Below, piece by piece: positions 14,611-22,911 of a stretch of DNA of 41,086 bases; within the stretch, counting starts at the first letter, position 1; every line of letters starts with the position of its first letter. The stretch is from positions 4,614-45,699 of the forward strand of contig QHMG01000017.1 of NCBI GenBank assembly GCA_003258725.1, in the 5' to 3' direction. Made by a program: the position numbers and the translations under genes. The notes beneath the pieces are model-generated. The model saw only the letters and a list, made by a program, of their open reading frames with translations. It did not search any database and was not told the origin of the DNA. This DNA comes from Candidatus Melainabacteria bacterium (GTDB lineage: Bacteria; Cyanobacteriota; Vampirovibrionia; Gastranaerophilales; Gastranaerophilaceae).

Positions 14611-14736
14611 ATGTTAGAAACAATAATTGCTTTGATTGTTACAATAATAGCTTTAATAGGAACTATTATTATATGCGTGTTATCAGCTCATAAAGAAGAA
14701 ATATGGGAGATAATCTATGAAAGATTTATAAAATAA
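14611..14736 (+). CDS. small single-pass membrane protein, 41 residues
   Basis: It follows AAGGAGTGATAGAT. The sequence is a hydrophobic helix (LETIIALIVTIIALIGTIII) with CVLSAHKEEIWEIIYERFIK as a cytoplasmic amphipathic tail. It stands between terminase and portal, where small unnamed genes are common. Function unknown. Confidence 0.55.
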   Translation: MLETIIALIVTIIALIGTIIICVLSAHKEEIWEIIYERFIK

Positions 14737-14758
14737 TTAGAAAAGGAGATGTGATTTT

Positions 14759-16105
14759 ATGAATTCAATAGTTGAATATTTAAGAGGACTTGGTTATAGT
14801 ATTAACTCTGATTATTACGCTTATATAAATACTTGGCGTGAGTGGTATTCTGGAAAAGTTAAAAAGTTTCATTCATATAAACAATATAACGGTAAAAAAC
14901 AAGTACCAAGAGAAAGATATACTTTAGGTATGGCTAAAAAAGGCTGTGAAGATTGGGCTAATAAGCTTATGAGTGAAAAAGTAACTATCTCCACCACTTC
15001 TCAAGAAACACTAGACGATATATTGGAAAGGAACGAATTTTGGTTAAATGCTAATCAATTAGTAGAAGAAACTTTTGCGTTAGGTACAGGTGCGTTTGTA
15101 GAATATAAAGCAGGAGATCAACCTGTTATTGATTTTATTATTGCTCCTATGATATTCCCTCTTAAGTGGAAAAAAGGAAGAATAATTGATTGTGCTTTCG
15201 CTAGTTTAATTGAAAGCGGAGATAAAAAAACATATTACGTTAATATACATAAACAAGTTGGAAGTAAATATTGTGTAGAAAATAAAATTATTATTGCAAA
15301 TAATGACGGAACATTTAACGAGGGAGAATTACCTAAGAATGTTATGCCGGTTGTATGGAATGATGTTAAAACATTTCAAATAATAAAACCTAATATAGTA
15401 AATAATATTGATATGGGTAATCCTATGGGAATGGCTATATTTGCTAACGCTATCGACGAAATGAAGACTATAGATCTTATTTATGATAGTTATAAAAATG
15501 AGTTTAATCTTGGTAAAAAACGTATCTTTGTTAAAAGCGGTGCTTTAAATGTTGATTTAGAAAACGGAGACGCTGTTCCAGTATTTGACGAAAACGACAT
15601 AGAGTTCTACGCAATGCCGGACGAAGACGGAACAGATATGATAAGAGAATCTAAGTTTGATATAAGAGCAGAACAACACGATACAGGCTTACAAACTAAT
15701 CTTAATTTGTATGGTAAAAAAATTGGTTTTGGAGATAATGGCTACAAGTGGGAAAAAGGACAAGTTAAAACAGCTACTGAAACAATTAGCGATAACTCTG
15801 AGATGTTTAGAAACATACAAAAACACGAAGTTATTCTTGAACCGGCTTTAATTGGTATGGTTGAGGCACTTATCTATTTAAAAACTGGTAAAGTATATAC
15901 AGGAGATACAACAATAAACTTTGACGATTCTATTATAGAAGATATGGCAGAAGTTAAGCGTCAAGCTATGATTGAATATAACGCCGGTATCATTGATAAG
16001 GTAGAATATTATGTTAGAGTCTATAAAATAACTGAATCTGAAGCTATTAAAAAGATAGAAACTATGGAAGCTAGAAAACCTAAAGAAATGACTTACGAGG
16101 TGTAG
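14759..16105 (+). CDS. portal protein (SPP1-like family)
   Basis: 448 residues. The N-terminus (YINTWREWYSGKVKKFHSY...GMAKKGCEDWANKLMSEKVTIS) and the ...FRNIQKHEVILEPALIGMVEAL segment are typical of SPP1-type portals. Portals form the dodecameric ring at one capsid vertex for DNA entry and tail attachment. Length fits. It has AAGGAGATG before the ATG. It lies between terminase and the MuF-type minor capsid protein, the standard order. Confidence 0.88.
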   Translation: MNSIVEYLRGLGYSINSDYYAYINTWREWYSGKVKKFHSYKQYNGKKQVPRERYTLGMAKKGCEDWANKLMSEKVTISTTSQETLDDILERNEFWLNANQLVEETFALGTGAFVEYKAGDQPVIDFIIAPMIFPLKWKKGRIIDCAFASLIESGDKKTYYVNIHKQVGSKYCVENKIIIANNDGTFNEGELPKNVMPVVWNDVKTFQIIKPNIVNNIDMGNPMGMAIFANAIDEMKTIDLIYDSYKNEFNLGKKRIFVKSGALNVDLENGDAVPVFDENDIEFYAMPDEDGTDMIRESKFDIRAEQHDTGLQTNLNLYGKKIGFGDNGYKWEKGQVKTATETISDNSEMFRNIQKHEVILEPALIGMVEALIYLKTGKVYTGDTTINFDDSIIEDMAEVKRQAMIEYNAGIIDKVEYYVRVYKITESEAIKKIETMEARKPKEMTYEV

Positions 16106-16108
16106 TTT

Positions 16109-17656
16109 ATGCAAGACGATAAACGCATACAAGAGCTGTACGAAAAAATAGAAGCTGATTTATTGCGTAATATCGCTAGTAGATTAGATATTGAAGAAAT
16201 AGACGGCGGTTCTGTTGAGTGGTACACTAGAAAACTTGACGATTTGGGTATGTTATCAAATGAGAATATCAAGGTAATTGCTAAATATACTGGAAAAACT
16301 ACAAAAGAAATAAAACAGTTATTAAAGAAAAGCGGTTATGCTAATATAGAAGAATCAGCCTATAAGGAAGCATTTCAGAAAAAAGTTTTAGCTCAAAAGG
16401 CTGTTCCTTTAATGAAATCTGAATCATTAAAAGAAATATTAAATACTTCTGTATCTAATTCCATTGATTCGTTTAATCTGGTTAATACTACCGCTTTAGA
16501 AAGTGCTAACGAAGAATATCTAAAAATAGTTAATCAAGTATATTTAGAAGTGTCTCAGGGATTATATGATTATAGTAGTTCTGTAAGAAAAGCTGTTACT
16601 AAACTAGCTGAAAAAGGAATTAAAGGTGCTAGTTATATGCGTACTGACGGAACGAAGATTATAAGAACTTTAGAATCGGCTGTACGTATGCAGGTATTAA
16701 CAGCTAATAATCAATGTATGACAAAAATGCAAGAACAAAGAGCTAAGGAATGGGGTTCTAATCTTGTAGAAGTATCTTCACATATGGGAGCTAGACCTAG
16801 CCACGCTGAATGGCAAGGAAAAATATATATGCTAGAGGGTTCTAGTGCTGAATACCCTAATTTTTATGAAGCTACTGGTTATGGTACTGTTACTGGATTA
16901 TGTGGTGTTAATTGCCGACATACATTCTACCCTTATTTAGAGGGCGTCAGCGAAAAAACATACAAACACTATAATCTTAATGAAAATAAAGAACAGTACG
17001 AAAGAGAACAAAAACAACGCCAGTTAGAAAGAAAGATACGTGTAGAAAAGCAAAAAATAATTGTAGCTGAAGAAACTGGAGATAAACTTATGCTTGAAAA
17101 AGCAAGTATTAAGTTAAAAGAACGAAGAAACGATTTAAAAGACTTTATAGAAAAGAATAATCTCACTCGTGATTCTTCAAGAGAGTTTAAATATGGATTT
17201 AATCGTTCTGTATCACAGAAAGCTACCGTTATTAGCCAAAACGTTGAAAATAAAGCTAATATGGCGTATAATTTAGGTAGTACGGAGAATAATGTTAAAG
17301 CATACCTAAGAGACGCCCCTATTAAGTCAACACTTAGTACAGATTTTGATTTAGATAATTATAGAGAGTCTAAATGGGAAAAACACGATCCTAACAATAA
17401 GAACTACGACGGTGTATCTAGTCAAGTAACTATTTCAAAAGAATTGACTAAAGAATTGATAAAAAAATATTCTGGTACAGGTGCTTTAGAAAGAAACGCT
17501 AAAAGTGGCTTATGGCAGAATAAAGAACTTATTCATTCAGATACTGTTGTTGGTAAGGTGTTAGACACAAATAATAATTGGGTTGAAACAAAATCTTTCA
17601 AAATACATTATTCTAAACGAGGAGTACATATTGTACCTACACTTAGAGATAAATAA
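16109..17656 (+). CDS. minor capsid protein (MuF-type) with C-terminal Ntox50-like toxin domain
   Basis: 515 residues. Residues 1 to about 300 are a phage minor capsid protein 2 / MuF protein with the hallmark SSHMGARPSHAEWQGKIY and GYGTVTGLCGVNCRHTFYPY. A coiled-coil linker follows (about 300-360), then a domain that is not capsid-like: ELIKKYSGTGALERNA..., GLWQNKELIHSDTVVGKVLD, and SFKIHYSKRGVHIVPTL at the end. This matches the polymorphic toxin type 50 domain known at the ends of MuF proteins. MuF toxins are thought to be injected with phage DNA or to act between bacteria. The His and Lys residues near the end may be catalytic. The gene directly after it may encode immunity. The capsid call is sure; the toxin call is moderately sure. 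Confidence 0.85.
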   Translation: MQDDKRIQELYEKIEADLLRNIASRLDIEEIDGGSVEWYTRKLDDLGMLSNENIKVIAKYTGKTTKEIKQLLKKSGYANIEESAYKEAFQKKVLAQKAVPLMKSESLKEILNTSVSNSIDSFNLVNTTALESANEEYLKIVNQVYLEVSQGLYDYSSSVRKAVTKLAEKGIKGASYMRTDGTKIIRTLESAVRMQVLTANNQCMTKMQEQRAKEWGSNLVEVSSHMGARPSHAEWQGKIYMLEGSSAEYPNFYEATGYGTVTGLCGVNCRHTFYPYLEGVSEKTYKHYNLNENKEQYEREQKQRQLERKIRVEKQKIIVAEETGDKLMLEKASIKLKERRNDLKDFIEKNNLTRDSSREFKYGFNRSVSQKATVISQNVENKANMAYNLGSTENNVKAYLRDAPIKSTLSTDFDLDNYRESKWEKHDPNNKNYDGVSSQVTISKELTKELIKKYSGTGALERNAKSGLWQNKELIHSDTVVGKVLDTNNNWVETKSFKIHYSKRGVHIVPTLRDK

Positions 17657-17670
17657 AGGAGTTAAAGATT

Positions 17671-17877
17671 ATGTCAGAAACAGAATTCATTAAGTTTTTT
17701 GGAAAAGATGTGGAAATTGTATTAAATACCGGAGAGTATATTAAAGGTCATTGTGAAACCTTTACACGCTCTAGTGATAATGATAATGGTATCGCTTCTC
17801 TTTCCATTGCAACTGAAGACGGACTTTTGGAAGTAATGCAAAACGAAGTTGATACAATTAAAATTATTACACTTTAA
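17671..17877 (+). CDS. small protein after the MuF-toxin gene, Sm-like fold, candidate immunity protein
   Basis: 68 residues, predicted all-beta: KDVEIVLNTGEYIKGHCETFT, ASLSIATEDGLLEVMQ, EVDTIKIITL. The pattern resembles small Sm/LSm-like phage proteins. It starts 15 bases after the toxin-bearing gene with an AAGGAGTTAAAG site and is the last gene before a terminator. This is the place where an immunity gene for the toxin would be expected. Immunity is inference from position only. It could also be an ordinary head-region protein. Confidence 0.55.
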   Translation: MSETEFIKFFGKDVEIVLNTGEYIKGHCETFTRSSDNDNGIASLSIATEDGLLEVMQNEVDTIKIITL

Positions 17878-17924
17878 TTACACTTAATTAGTGTTATTAT
17901 GGTATTGTGATAATTTATAAAAGA

Positions 17925-17946
17925 ACTGACTATTGTCGGTTTTTTT
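17925..17946 (+). terminator. intrinsic terminator after the MuF pair
   Basis: ACTGAC-TATT-GTCGGT stem (one G-U pair) followed by seven T (17940-17946). It separates the packaging/MuF block from the scaffold-capsid block. The 95 bases that follow (17947-18040) should hold a new promoter, but none is obvious. Confidence 0.75.
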
Positions 17947-18040
17947 GTTTATTATGTTTTTACTCGATTACAAGAGAATAAAACGGTTATTTCGACTTTA
18001 CAGCCTACAAGCTGAATAAAAACTGAGAGGAGAAGATAAT

Positions 18041-18604
18041 ATGGATTGGTTAAAAGAAATTTTAACAAAAGCAGGAGTTGAAGACGAAAAGATTACTACT
18101 ATTGTAGAAAGTGCAAAGAAAGAAGTTCCTACGTACTATGTACCTAAGAATGACTTTAACGAAAAAGTAACAGAGGTAAAAACCCTTACTACTGAAAAAG
18201 AAACTCTTACTACTCAACTTGAGGAACTAAAGAAAGTAGATCCTACTAAGTTGCAAGAGGAAATCACTAAACTACAACAAGCTAATAAGGATTTAGAAAC
18301 AAACGGTAAAAAGGAATTAGCTGACGTTAAACGTATGAGTGCTATTGATTTAGCAATCGCTAATTCTAAAACTATTGACGCTATCTCTTTAAAAGCTAAT
18401 TTAGATTTAGATAAGATTACTTATGATGAAAAGACTGGTAATTTATCTGGAATCGACGAACAAATAAGTAGTATTCGTGAATCTAAAAAGTATTTATTTA
18501 CTGAAGCTCCTACTGACGGAGGTATGCCACAAGGCGGAATACCACCAAAAGAAAAAACTATTGACGACGAAATCCGTGAGAATATTTACGGCGAGTCAAA
18601 ATAA
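18041..18604 (+). CDS. capsid scaffold protein (phage GP20 family)
   Basis: 187 residues. It begins MDWLKEILTKAGVEDEKITTIV and continues with YVPKNDFNEKVTEVKTLTTEKETLTTQLEEL, a long coiled coil, then a region SAIDLAIANSKTIDAISLKANLD and an acidic end. This is the GP20 scaffold family. It guides coat-protein assembly and leaves the procapsid before DNA entry. It immediately precedes the major capsid gene, as is normal. GAGAGGAGAAG precedes the start. Confidence 0.9.
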   Translation: MDWLKEILTKAGVEDEKITTIVESAKKEVPTYYVPKNDFNEKVTEVKTLTTEKETLTTQLEELKKVDPTKLQEEITKLQQANKDLETNGKKELADVKRMSAIDLAIANSKTIDAISLKANLDLDKITYDEKTGNLSGIDEQISSIRESKKYLFTEAPTDGGMPQGGIPPKEKTIDDEIRENIYGESK

Positions 18605-18621
18605 TTAAGGAGGAATGATTT

Positions 18622-19728
18622 ATGCTAACATTAGCACAAGCACAAAACTTATCACAAAGTAAGTTGACTAATAAGATTATTGACGAATTTAGAAAGTGTC
18701 CTCTTTTAGACGCTATTCCATTCGACAATACTGTTAAACCACAAGGCGGAAAAACATTAGCTTATGTATTTAACAGAATTACGACTCAGCCAACAGCTGG
18801 AGCTCGTAAAATTAACGGAGAATATACTTCTCAAGAAACTGTTACTACACCAACAACAGTTGTATTAAAAGTTATGGGTGGTTCTTATGAATTAGACCGT
18901 GTTATCGCAAATGACGAAAAACAAGTTGTAGATCACGTACAATTCCAATCTACTCAAAAAGCTAAAGCAACAAGAGCTTATTTCTTGGATCAATTTATCA
19001 ATGGAGACGTTGCTGTTGACGCTGACGGATTCGACGGTATTGATAAAGCTGTTAAAGGTACTATTACAGAACGTAATACTGATACAGTTTTAGATTTATC
19101 TACATCTGAAAAAATTGATTCTAATTATAAAAAATTGTTATATGAAATTCGTAAGGTAACTGCGAAAATGAGTCAAAAACCTACTCACTATTGTATGAAT
19201 AGTGATATGTACGCTGTTTTCCAAACTATCGCTGATAGAGTTCCTAATATTAGATATGATAAGTCTTCTATGGGAGACGAAATTATCAAATATGGTACTG
19301 CTGTATTAGTTGACATGGGAGATAAACCTGGTACAACTAAACCTATCGTTGAAATAAACGAAGACGGAGAAACTTCTCTATATGCTGTTGTATTAGACTT
19401 AGAGGGCGTACACGGTGTAAGTCCAGACGGTAACGATTTAATTAAACATTATTACCCAGACTTTAAGACAGCTGGAGCTGTTAAAAAAGGCGAAGTAGAA
19501 ATGGTAGGAGCTATTGCTGTTGAAGCTACTAGATCTGTTGGTGTTATCAGAAAAATTAAAATTGCTGAAGTAGAATATACACAAACTTCAGACACTAAAT
19601 ATTTAGCCGGTAAAACTTACTATTCTAAAGAAACAAGCGGTGCTTATAAAAAATTAACTGCTGGTACTGATTATACTGTTGGCGGAGATATTTCAGGAAC
19701 AGTATATGAAAAAACTTTAAGTGTGTAA
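18622..19728 (+). CDS. major capsid protein
   Basis: 368 residues. The core reads LSQSKLTNKIIDEFRKCPLL, AYVFNRITTQPTAGARKING, VMGGSYELDRVIA, FLDQFINGD and GVHGVSPDGNDLIKHYYPD, typical of HK97-fold coat proteins in this phage group. After GVIRKIKIAEV a further 50 residues (YTQTSDTKYLAGKTYYSKET...) form an extra beta domain, probably a surface decoration. A strong AAGGAGGAATG site and a high share of preferred codons fit heavy expression. Hairpins follow the stop. Confidence 0.92.
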   Translation: MLTLAQAQNLSQSKLTNKIIDEFRKCPLLDAIPFDNTVKPQGGKTLAYVFNRITTQPTAGARKINGEYTSQETVTTPTTVVLKVMGGSYELDRVIANDEKQVVDHVQFQSTQKAKATRAYFLDQFINGDVAVDADGFDGIDKAVKGTITERNTDTVLDLSTSEKIDSNYKKLLYEIRKVTAKMSQKPTHYCMNSDMYAVFQTIADRVPNIRYDKSSMGDEIIKYGTAVLVDMGDKPGTTKPIVEINEDGETSLYAVVLDLEGVHGVSPDGNDLIKHYYPDFKTAGAVKKGEVEMVGAIAVEATRSVGVIRKIKIAEVEYTQTSDTKYLAGKTYYSKETSGAYKKLTAGTDYTVGGDISGTVYEKTLSV

Positions 19729-19731
19729 TTT

Positions 19732-19778
19732 AAAGGCGATTGAAATTAAAGCCTTTCTCTTAAATGGGAAAGGTTTTT
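19732..19778 (+). terminator. terminator with competing upstream hairpin after the capsid gene
   Basis: CCTTTCTC (19752-19759) pairs with GGGAAAGG (19766-19773, one G-U) and is followed by five T. The same CCTTT is also the right arm of an alternative stem AAAGGC (19732-19737) with GCCTTT (19751-19756). The two stems exclude each other, as in attenuators. The effect may be to set the ratio of capsid to downstream proteins. Confidence 0.65.
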
Positions 19779-19802
19779 AATTTAGTTATAAGGAGGAATA
19801 TT

Positions 19803-20198
19803 ATGTTTAAAATAACAGCACCTGAAAAAAGCTATAATGGTGTATCTAGCAATATTGCGTTTGTAAACGGCGTTGCTATTGCTGAATTAGATCCTTTTAC
19901 TAGAGAATGGTTTTTAAGCAAGGGTTATTCTTTAGAAGAAATAAAACAAGAAAAACCTAAGGCTACTCCAGAAGCTGGTAATCCAGAAACCGGAGAAAAT
20001 GTTAAGGAACCTACCAAGGCTGAATTAACAGCTAGAGCTGAAGAACTAGGAATCGAAATTAAAGGAAAATTAACTAACAATCAAATAAAAGAATTGATTG
20101 CTAATAAAGAAGCTGAATTAAAAGCTTTAGAAGATAAGGATCCAGAAGCTGGTAATCCAGAAACCGGAGAAAATGGAGATCCTGAGAAAGGAGAATAA
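19803..20198 (+). CDS. head-region protein with HeH/SAP-like domain between direct repeats
   Basis: 131 residues from the ATG at 19803 (AAGGAGGAATATT before it). Residues 1-45 (MFKITAPEKSYNGVSSNIAF...) are paralogous to the start of the next gene. A central helix-extension-helix domain (PTKAELTARAEELGIEIKG, LTNNQIKELIANKE) resembles HeH/SAP nucleic-acid-binding folds. It is flanked by two copies of the peptide PEAGNPETGEN, encoded by a 35-bp perfect direct repeat. Such HeH-tailed proteins are frequent after capsid genes in phages of Firmicutes. The role is probably in the head (decoration or DNA contact) but is not proven. Confidence 0.7.
   Translation: MFKITAPEKSYNGVSSNIAFVNGVAIAELDPFTREWFLSKGYSLEEIKQEKPKATPEAGNPETGENVKEPTKAELTARAEELGIEIKGKLTNNQIKELIANKEAELKALEDKDPEAGNPETGENGDPEKGE
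19967..20175 (+). repeat. 35-bp perfect direct repeats flanking the HeH domain
   Basis: The word beginning TCCAGAAGCTGGTAATCCAG at 19967-20001 recurs without mismatch at 20141-20175. The offset is 174 bases, or 58 codons, so recombination between the copies would delete the HeH domain and keep the frame. Confidence 0.85.
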
Positions 20199-20200
20199 TT

Positions 20201-20416
20201 ATGTTTTTAGTTATCTCTCCTGATTCTTCATTTAATGGAGAATTTGCCGGTTATAAGTTCAAAAATGGTAATTGTATCACAGAATTAGACGATAATTTAC
20301 AATTATGGTTTAAAATGCTTGGTTTTAAGCTTAAAAAGTACAATGAGCCTGAAAAAAAGAACGAAAAACCAGTAATTGAGGAAAAAAAAGCAAAAGAAAA
20401 AAGCGAAGATAAGTAG
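20201..20416 (+). CDS. small head-region protein, paralogue of the preceding gene's N-terminus
   Basis: 71 residues. MFLVISPDSSFNGEFAGYKF and ITELDDNLQLWFKMLGFKLKKY line up with the first 45 residues of the upstream protein (shared S-F/Y-N-G, ELD, WF...G-F/Y). The rest is a Lys/Glu-rich tail. It arose by tandem duplication. Two bases separate it from the upstream stop, and the ribosome site GAGAAAGGAG lies within the end of that gene. Confidence 0.65.
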   Translation: MFLVISPDSSFNGEFAGYKFKNGNCITELDDNLQLWFKMLGFKLKKYNEPEKKNEKPVIEEKKAKEKSEDK

Positions 20417-20424
20417 GTGGTTAA

Positions 20425-20826
20425 ATGAATTATGTCGATTTAACTTTTTACAATGATCTTACTGGAGAAAATATGACTGAAAAAACATTTAGTTCTTTAG
20501 TAGATATAGCTAGTAGGATTATTGACGAAAAAACACTATTTAAAACTTATCACTTTAACGAGTTTCCAGATGTAATAAAAACAGCTGTGAAAAAAGCCAC
20601 TGCATTTCAGATTCAAAAAATGAATCAAGACGGCGGTGTTAAGTCGTTAAACAAAGGCAATTATACAAGTGAATCTATTGGAAGTTATAGCTATCAAAAA
20701 GCTTCTAAGTCAGAACAAAAATTGGAAACAATAAACGGTATAGAGGTTAGTCCTCTTGTTGATGTTTACTTGCTCCCTACTGGCTTATTGAATAGAGGCT
20801 TAAATAAATGTTTCCGCACTCAATAA
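20425..20826 (+). CDS. head-tail connector (gp6-like adaptor)
   Basis: 133 residues, largely helical: YVDLTFYNDLTGENMTEKTF, ASRIIDEKTLF, FPDVIKTAVKKATAFQIQ, and the SESIGSYSYQKA phrase typical of gp6/QLRG-type adaptors that sit under the portal. It is the first of four small connector and completion genes. The end overlaps the next start by 19 bases, a common arrangement in siphovirus head-tail blocks. Confidence 0.82.
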   Translation: MNYVDLTFYNDLTGENMTEKTFSSLVDIASRIIDEKTLFKTYHFNEFPDVIKTAVKKATAFQIQKMNQDGGVKSLNKGNYTSESIGSYSYQKASKSEQKLETINGIEVSPLVDVYLLPTGLLNRGLNKCFRTQ

Positions 20827-21194
20827 CAGTTTGGAATCAGATAGCTAGTAATCATACAGGAGGATTTACTTATAACAAAGTATTTATTGATAACGTTAGA
20901 TATGAATTAACGATTGCTAAACAAAACACTAAAGAGGGAGAAACAAACACTAGTCTTTTAAACTTATTTGTATTTCCAGATAAGATAGATACTGACAGTG
21001 TGTATATTGAGCCAAAAGAATATGAGTTATTAGAAGATAAAAAAGGTTATTACACTTTTGATACTGATACTTATATTGGTTTAGGTAAAATAGATACTCC
21101 TATTCCTAGTGGAAATAGTTATTCTGTTGATAGTGTTAAACCAGTACACGCTATGGGTAATGAAATACATCATTTTGAAATATCAGGTTCTTAA
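20808..21194 (+). CDS. head closure / stopper-like protein
   Basis: 128 residues, beta-rich. MFPHSITVWNQIASNHTGGF and the later ELLEDKKGYYTFDTDTYIGLG, then NSYSVDSVKPVHAMG, match the small minor capsid proteins that follow gp6-like adaptors in phages of Firmicutes. The role is inferred to be head closure after packaging. It overlaps the start of the next gene by one base (TTAATG). Confidence 0.72.
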   Translation: MFPHSITVWNQIASNHTGGFTYNKVFIDNVRYELTIAKQNTKEGETNTSLLNLFVFPDKIDTDSVYIEPKEYELLEDKKGYYTFDTDTYIGLGKIDTPIPSGNSYSVDSVKPVHAMGNEIHHFEISGS

Positions 21195-21556
21195 TGAATG
21201 TAAAAGTTGATTTTGACGAAAATAAAGTCGCCAATTCATTTACAGGTAGTTACACACGAGCGAGAAAATGGTTAAAGAATGAGGTTGCAAAAGATACGAA
21301 TTATTTTATTCCTAAACAATCAGGAGAACTCGAAAGAAGTGTTATTCCTAGTATAGGAGATAATGAGGATCGTTTGAAGTGGGACGAGATATATGCTTCA
21401 TATCAATATTATGGTAAAAGAGCTGACGGAACTCACGTTATTTTACATCATTCTAGCACAAACCCCAACGCTTCTACTTTCTATTTTGAAAAAGCGAAAG
21501 CTGGAAATAAAGAAAAATGGATTCGTGTAGCAAGAAAATTAGCTGGAGGTAGATAA
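21194..21556 (+). CDS. minor capsid / tail-completion protein
   Basis: 120 residues. NVKVDFDENKVANSF, WLKNEVAKDTNYFIPKQSGELERSV, IYASYQYYGKR and the C-terminal STFYFEKAKAGNKEKWIRVARK correspond to the Minor_capsid_2 / HK97 gp10-like family that closes the head-tail joint. Position third in the connector set supports this. Confidence 0.78.
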   Translation: MNVKVDFDENKVANSFTGSYTRARKWLKNEVAKDTNYFIPKQSGELERSVIPSIGDNEDRLKWDEIYASYQYYGKRADGTHVILHHSSTNPNASTFYFEKAKAGNKEKWIRVARKLAGGR

Positions 21557-21557
21557 A

Positions 21558-21974
21558 ATGCAAGAAATACTAATTGTTAAAAGTGTGTTAGATTATATTA
21601 ACGATCATAGTAAAGAAATGAATTTGCCTTGTGAATTAGAATTAGAAGATATTGCTCCTAAAGGATTATCAATGTCTCTGCAACAAATAAGCGGAGAAAA
21701 ATATTTTGAAAAAGATATTGTTGGTAATGAGAGTGGATTCTTCCCTTTTGCTATTTATTCTCAAAATACAAATGTTGATAAATTAGGTATTATTAAACCT
21801 TTATGGAATATATCTGATTATTTTGATAAGCATAAACAAGAAATTGTTTTGCAAGACGGTAGAACTACTGTTAATGTGGAAATGACAGGAACTCCTGCTC
21901 TATATTCACGTGCTAAAGACGGTACAGTAATCTATCAAGCCATTTATAAAGTGGAATACTATAAGGAGGTATAA
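21558..21974 (+). CDS. tail terminator / minor capsid protein
   Basis: 138 residues. VKSVLDYINDHSKEMNLPCELE, the central FEKDIVGNESGFFPFAIYSQ, and IYQAIYKVEYYKEV at the end are typical of phage tail terminator proteins (Minor_capsid_3-like). These cap the tail tube. It is followed after two bases by the tail tube gene. Confidence 0.75.
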   Translation: MQEILIVKSVLDYINDHSKEMNLPCELELEDIAPKGLSMSLQQISGEKYFEKDIVGNESGFFPFAIYSQNTNVDKLGIIKPLWNISDYFDKHKQEIVLQDGRTTVNVEMTGTPALYSRAKDGTVIYQAIYKVEYYKEV

Positions 21975-21976
21975 AT

Positions 21977-22474
21977 ATGAGTAAACCGTTAGTAAGTAAT
22001 CGTGTGCTTGTTATCGACGATAAAAAAGGCACAGGAAACAAAGAAAATTATGTTAGGGTTGGTAAAGGTTTTACAAACTTTACAAAAGCTAGTAACTCCA
22101 CTATCGACCAAAAATTCTATATTGACGAAGCTGGTAAAGGAACATCTAGTAAAACAGGTATGCAAACTATTTATTCTTTAACTGGAGATAGAATTAAAGG
22201 AGATCCAGCTAACGATTTCATAGCTGGTTGCTACGATAAAATGGGCGACGACGTTATCACTACTGCTATTCAGTATGACGAATACGAACCAGTAGCTGAA
22301 AAGGCTGGCTCATTTAAAGCTAAAAAGTTTGAATGTATGGTTAATTGTACTAACGACGGTTCTGGAGACGGTGGTGCTGTATTAGCTGTTGAAGCTGAAA
22401 TACACCAAAACGGACAAGAAATCGAGGGTTCTTACAATCCTGGCACTAAAACATTCACTGCTGATAGTGAATAA
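21977..22474 (+). CDS. major tail (tube) protein
   Basis: 165 residues, beta-rich: FTKASNSTIDQKFYIDEAGKG, QTIYSLTGDRIKGDPANDFIAG, FECMVNCTNDGSGDGGAVLAVEAEI and a final NPGTKTFTADSE. This is the pattern of siphovirus tail-tube proteins, which stack as hexamer rings. Strong AAGGAGGTATAA site. Position directly before the chaperone pair and tape measure confirms the assignment. Confidence 0.88.
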   Translation: MSKPLVSNRVLVIDDKKGTGNKENYVRVGKGFTNFTKASNSTIDQKFYIDEAGKGTSSKTGMQTIYSLTGDRIKGDPANDFIAGCYDKMGDDVITTAIQYDEYEPVAEKAGSFKAKKFECMVNCTNDGSGDGGAVLAVEAEIHQNGQEIEGSYNPGTKTFTADSE

Positions 22475-22497
22475 TTAAAAAATATGGAGGAAAAAAT

Positions 22498-22911
22498 ATG
22501 GAAAATGAAAAAATAAATGCTGTGAATTCAGTACCTTTTGTAGATAACGTTATAGAAATAACGCTTCCCGAAACTACAAAAAAACTAAAAATCGACGGTA
22601 AAACCTATCTTTTTAATACTGATAGTATAGAATTACTTAGAGAAATAGAAAGAATCGGAGAAGAAGTTAAAAAAATTGATTCTTCTAATATGAAAGAAGA
22701 ACAGAAATTAACATCTACTTTAGAAAAATGTAAACACGGTATTGATCTAGCTTTAGGAAGCGGAACTTTTGTTGAACTCTTTGGAGATAATATGGACTCT
22801 TATATGCGTCCTCTCTATCTATTAAGTCAGTTAATCGTTATCTGTCGTGAAGCAACTAAAGACGTAGTTGCATTTGAGTATTCTTCTGAAAGAGCCAGTA
22901 ATCGAAAATGA
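22498..22911 (+). CDS. tail assembly chaperone (gpG-like)
   Basis: 137 residues, helical and acidic, with INLP-type opening (VIEITLPETTKKLKIDGKTYLFNTD) and a LLREIERIGEEVKKIDSSN coiled coil. It is located between tube and tape measure, as gpG in lambda-like phages. The gene ends CGA-AAA-TGA. The next frame opens at an ATG overlapping this stop, and a -1 slip on AAA would fuse the two proteins as in the G/GT system. See the hairpin at 22926-22966. Confidence 0.8.
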   Translation: MENEKINAVNSVPFVDNVIEITLPETTKKLKIDGKTYLFNTDSIELLREIERIGEEVKKIDSSNMKEEQKLTSTLEKCKHGIDLALGSGTFVELFGDNMDSYMRPLYLLSQLIVICREATKDVVAFEYSSERASNRK

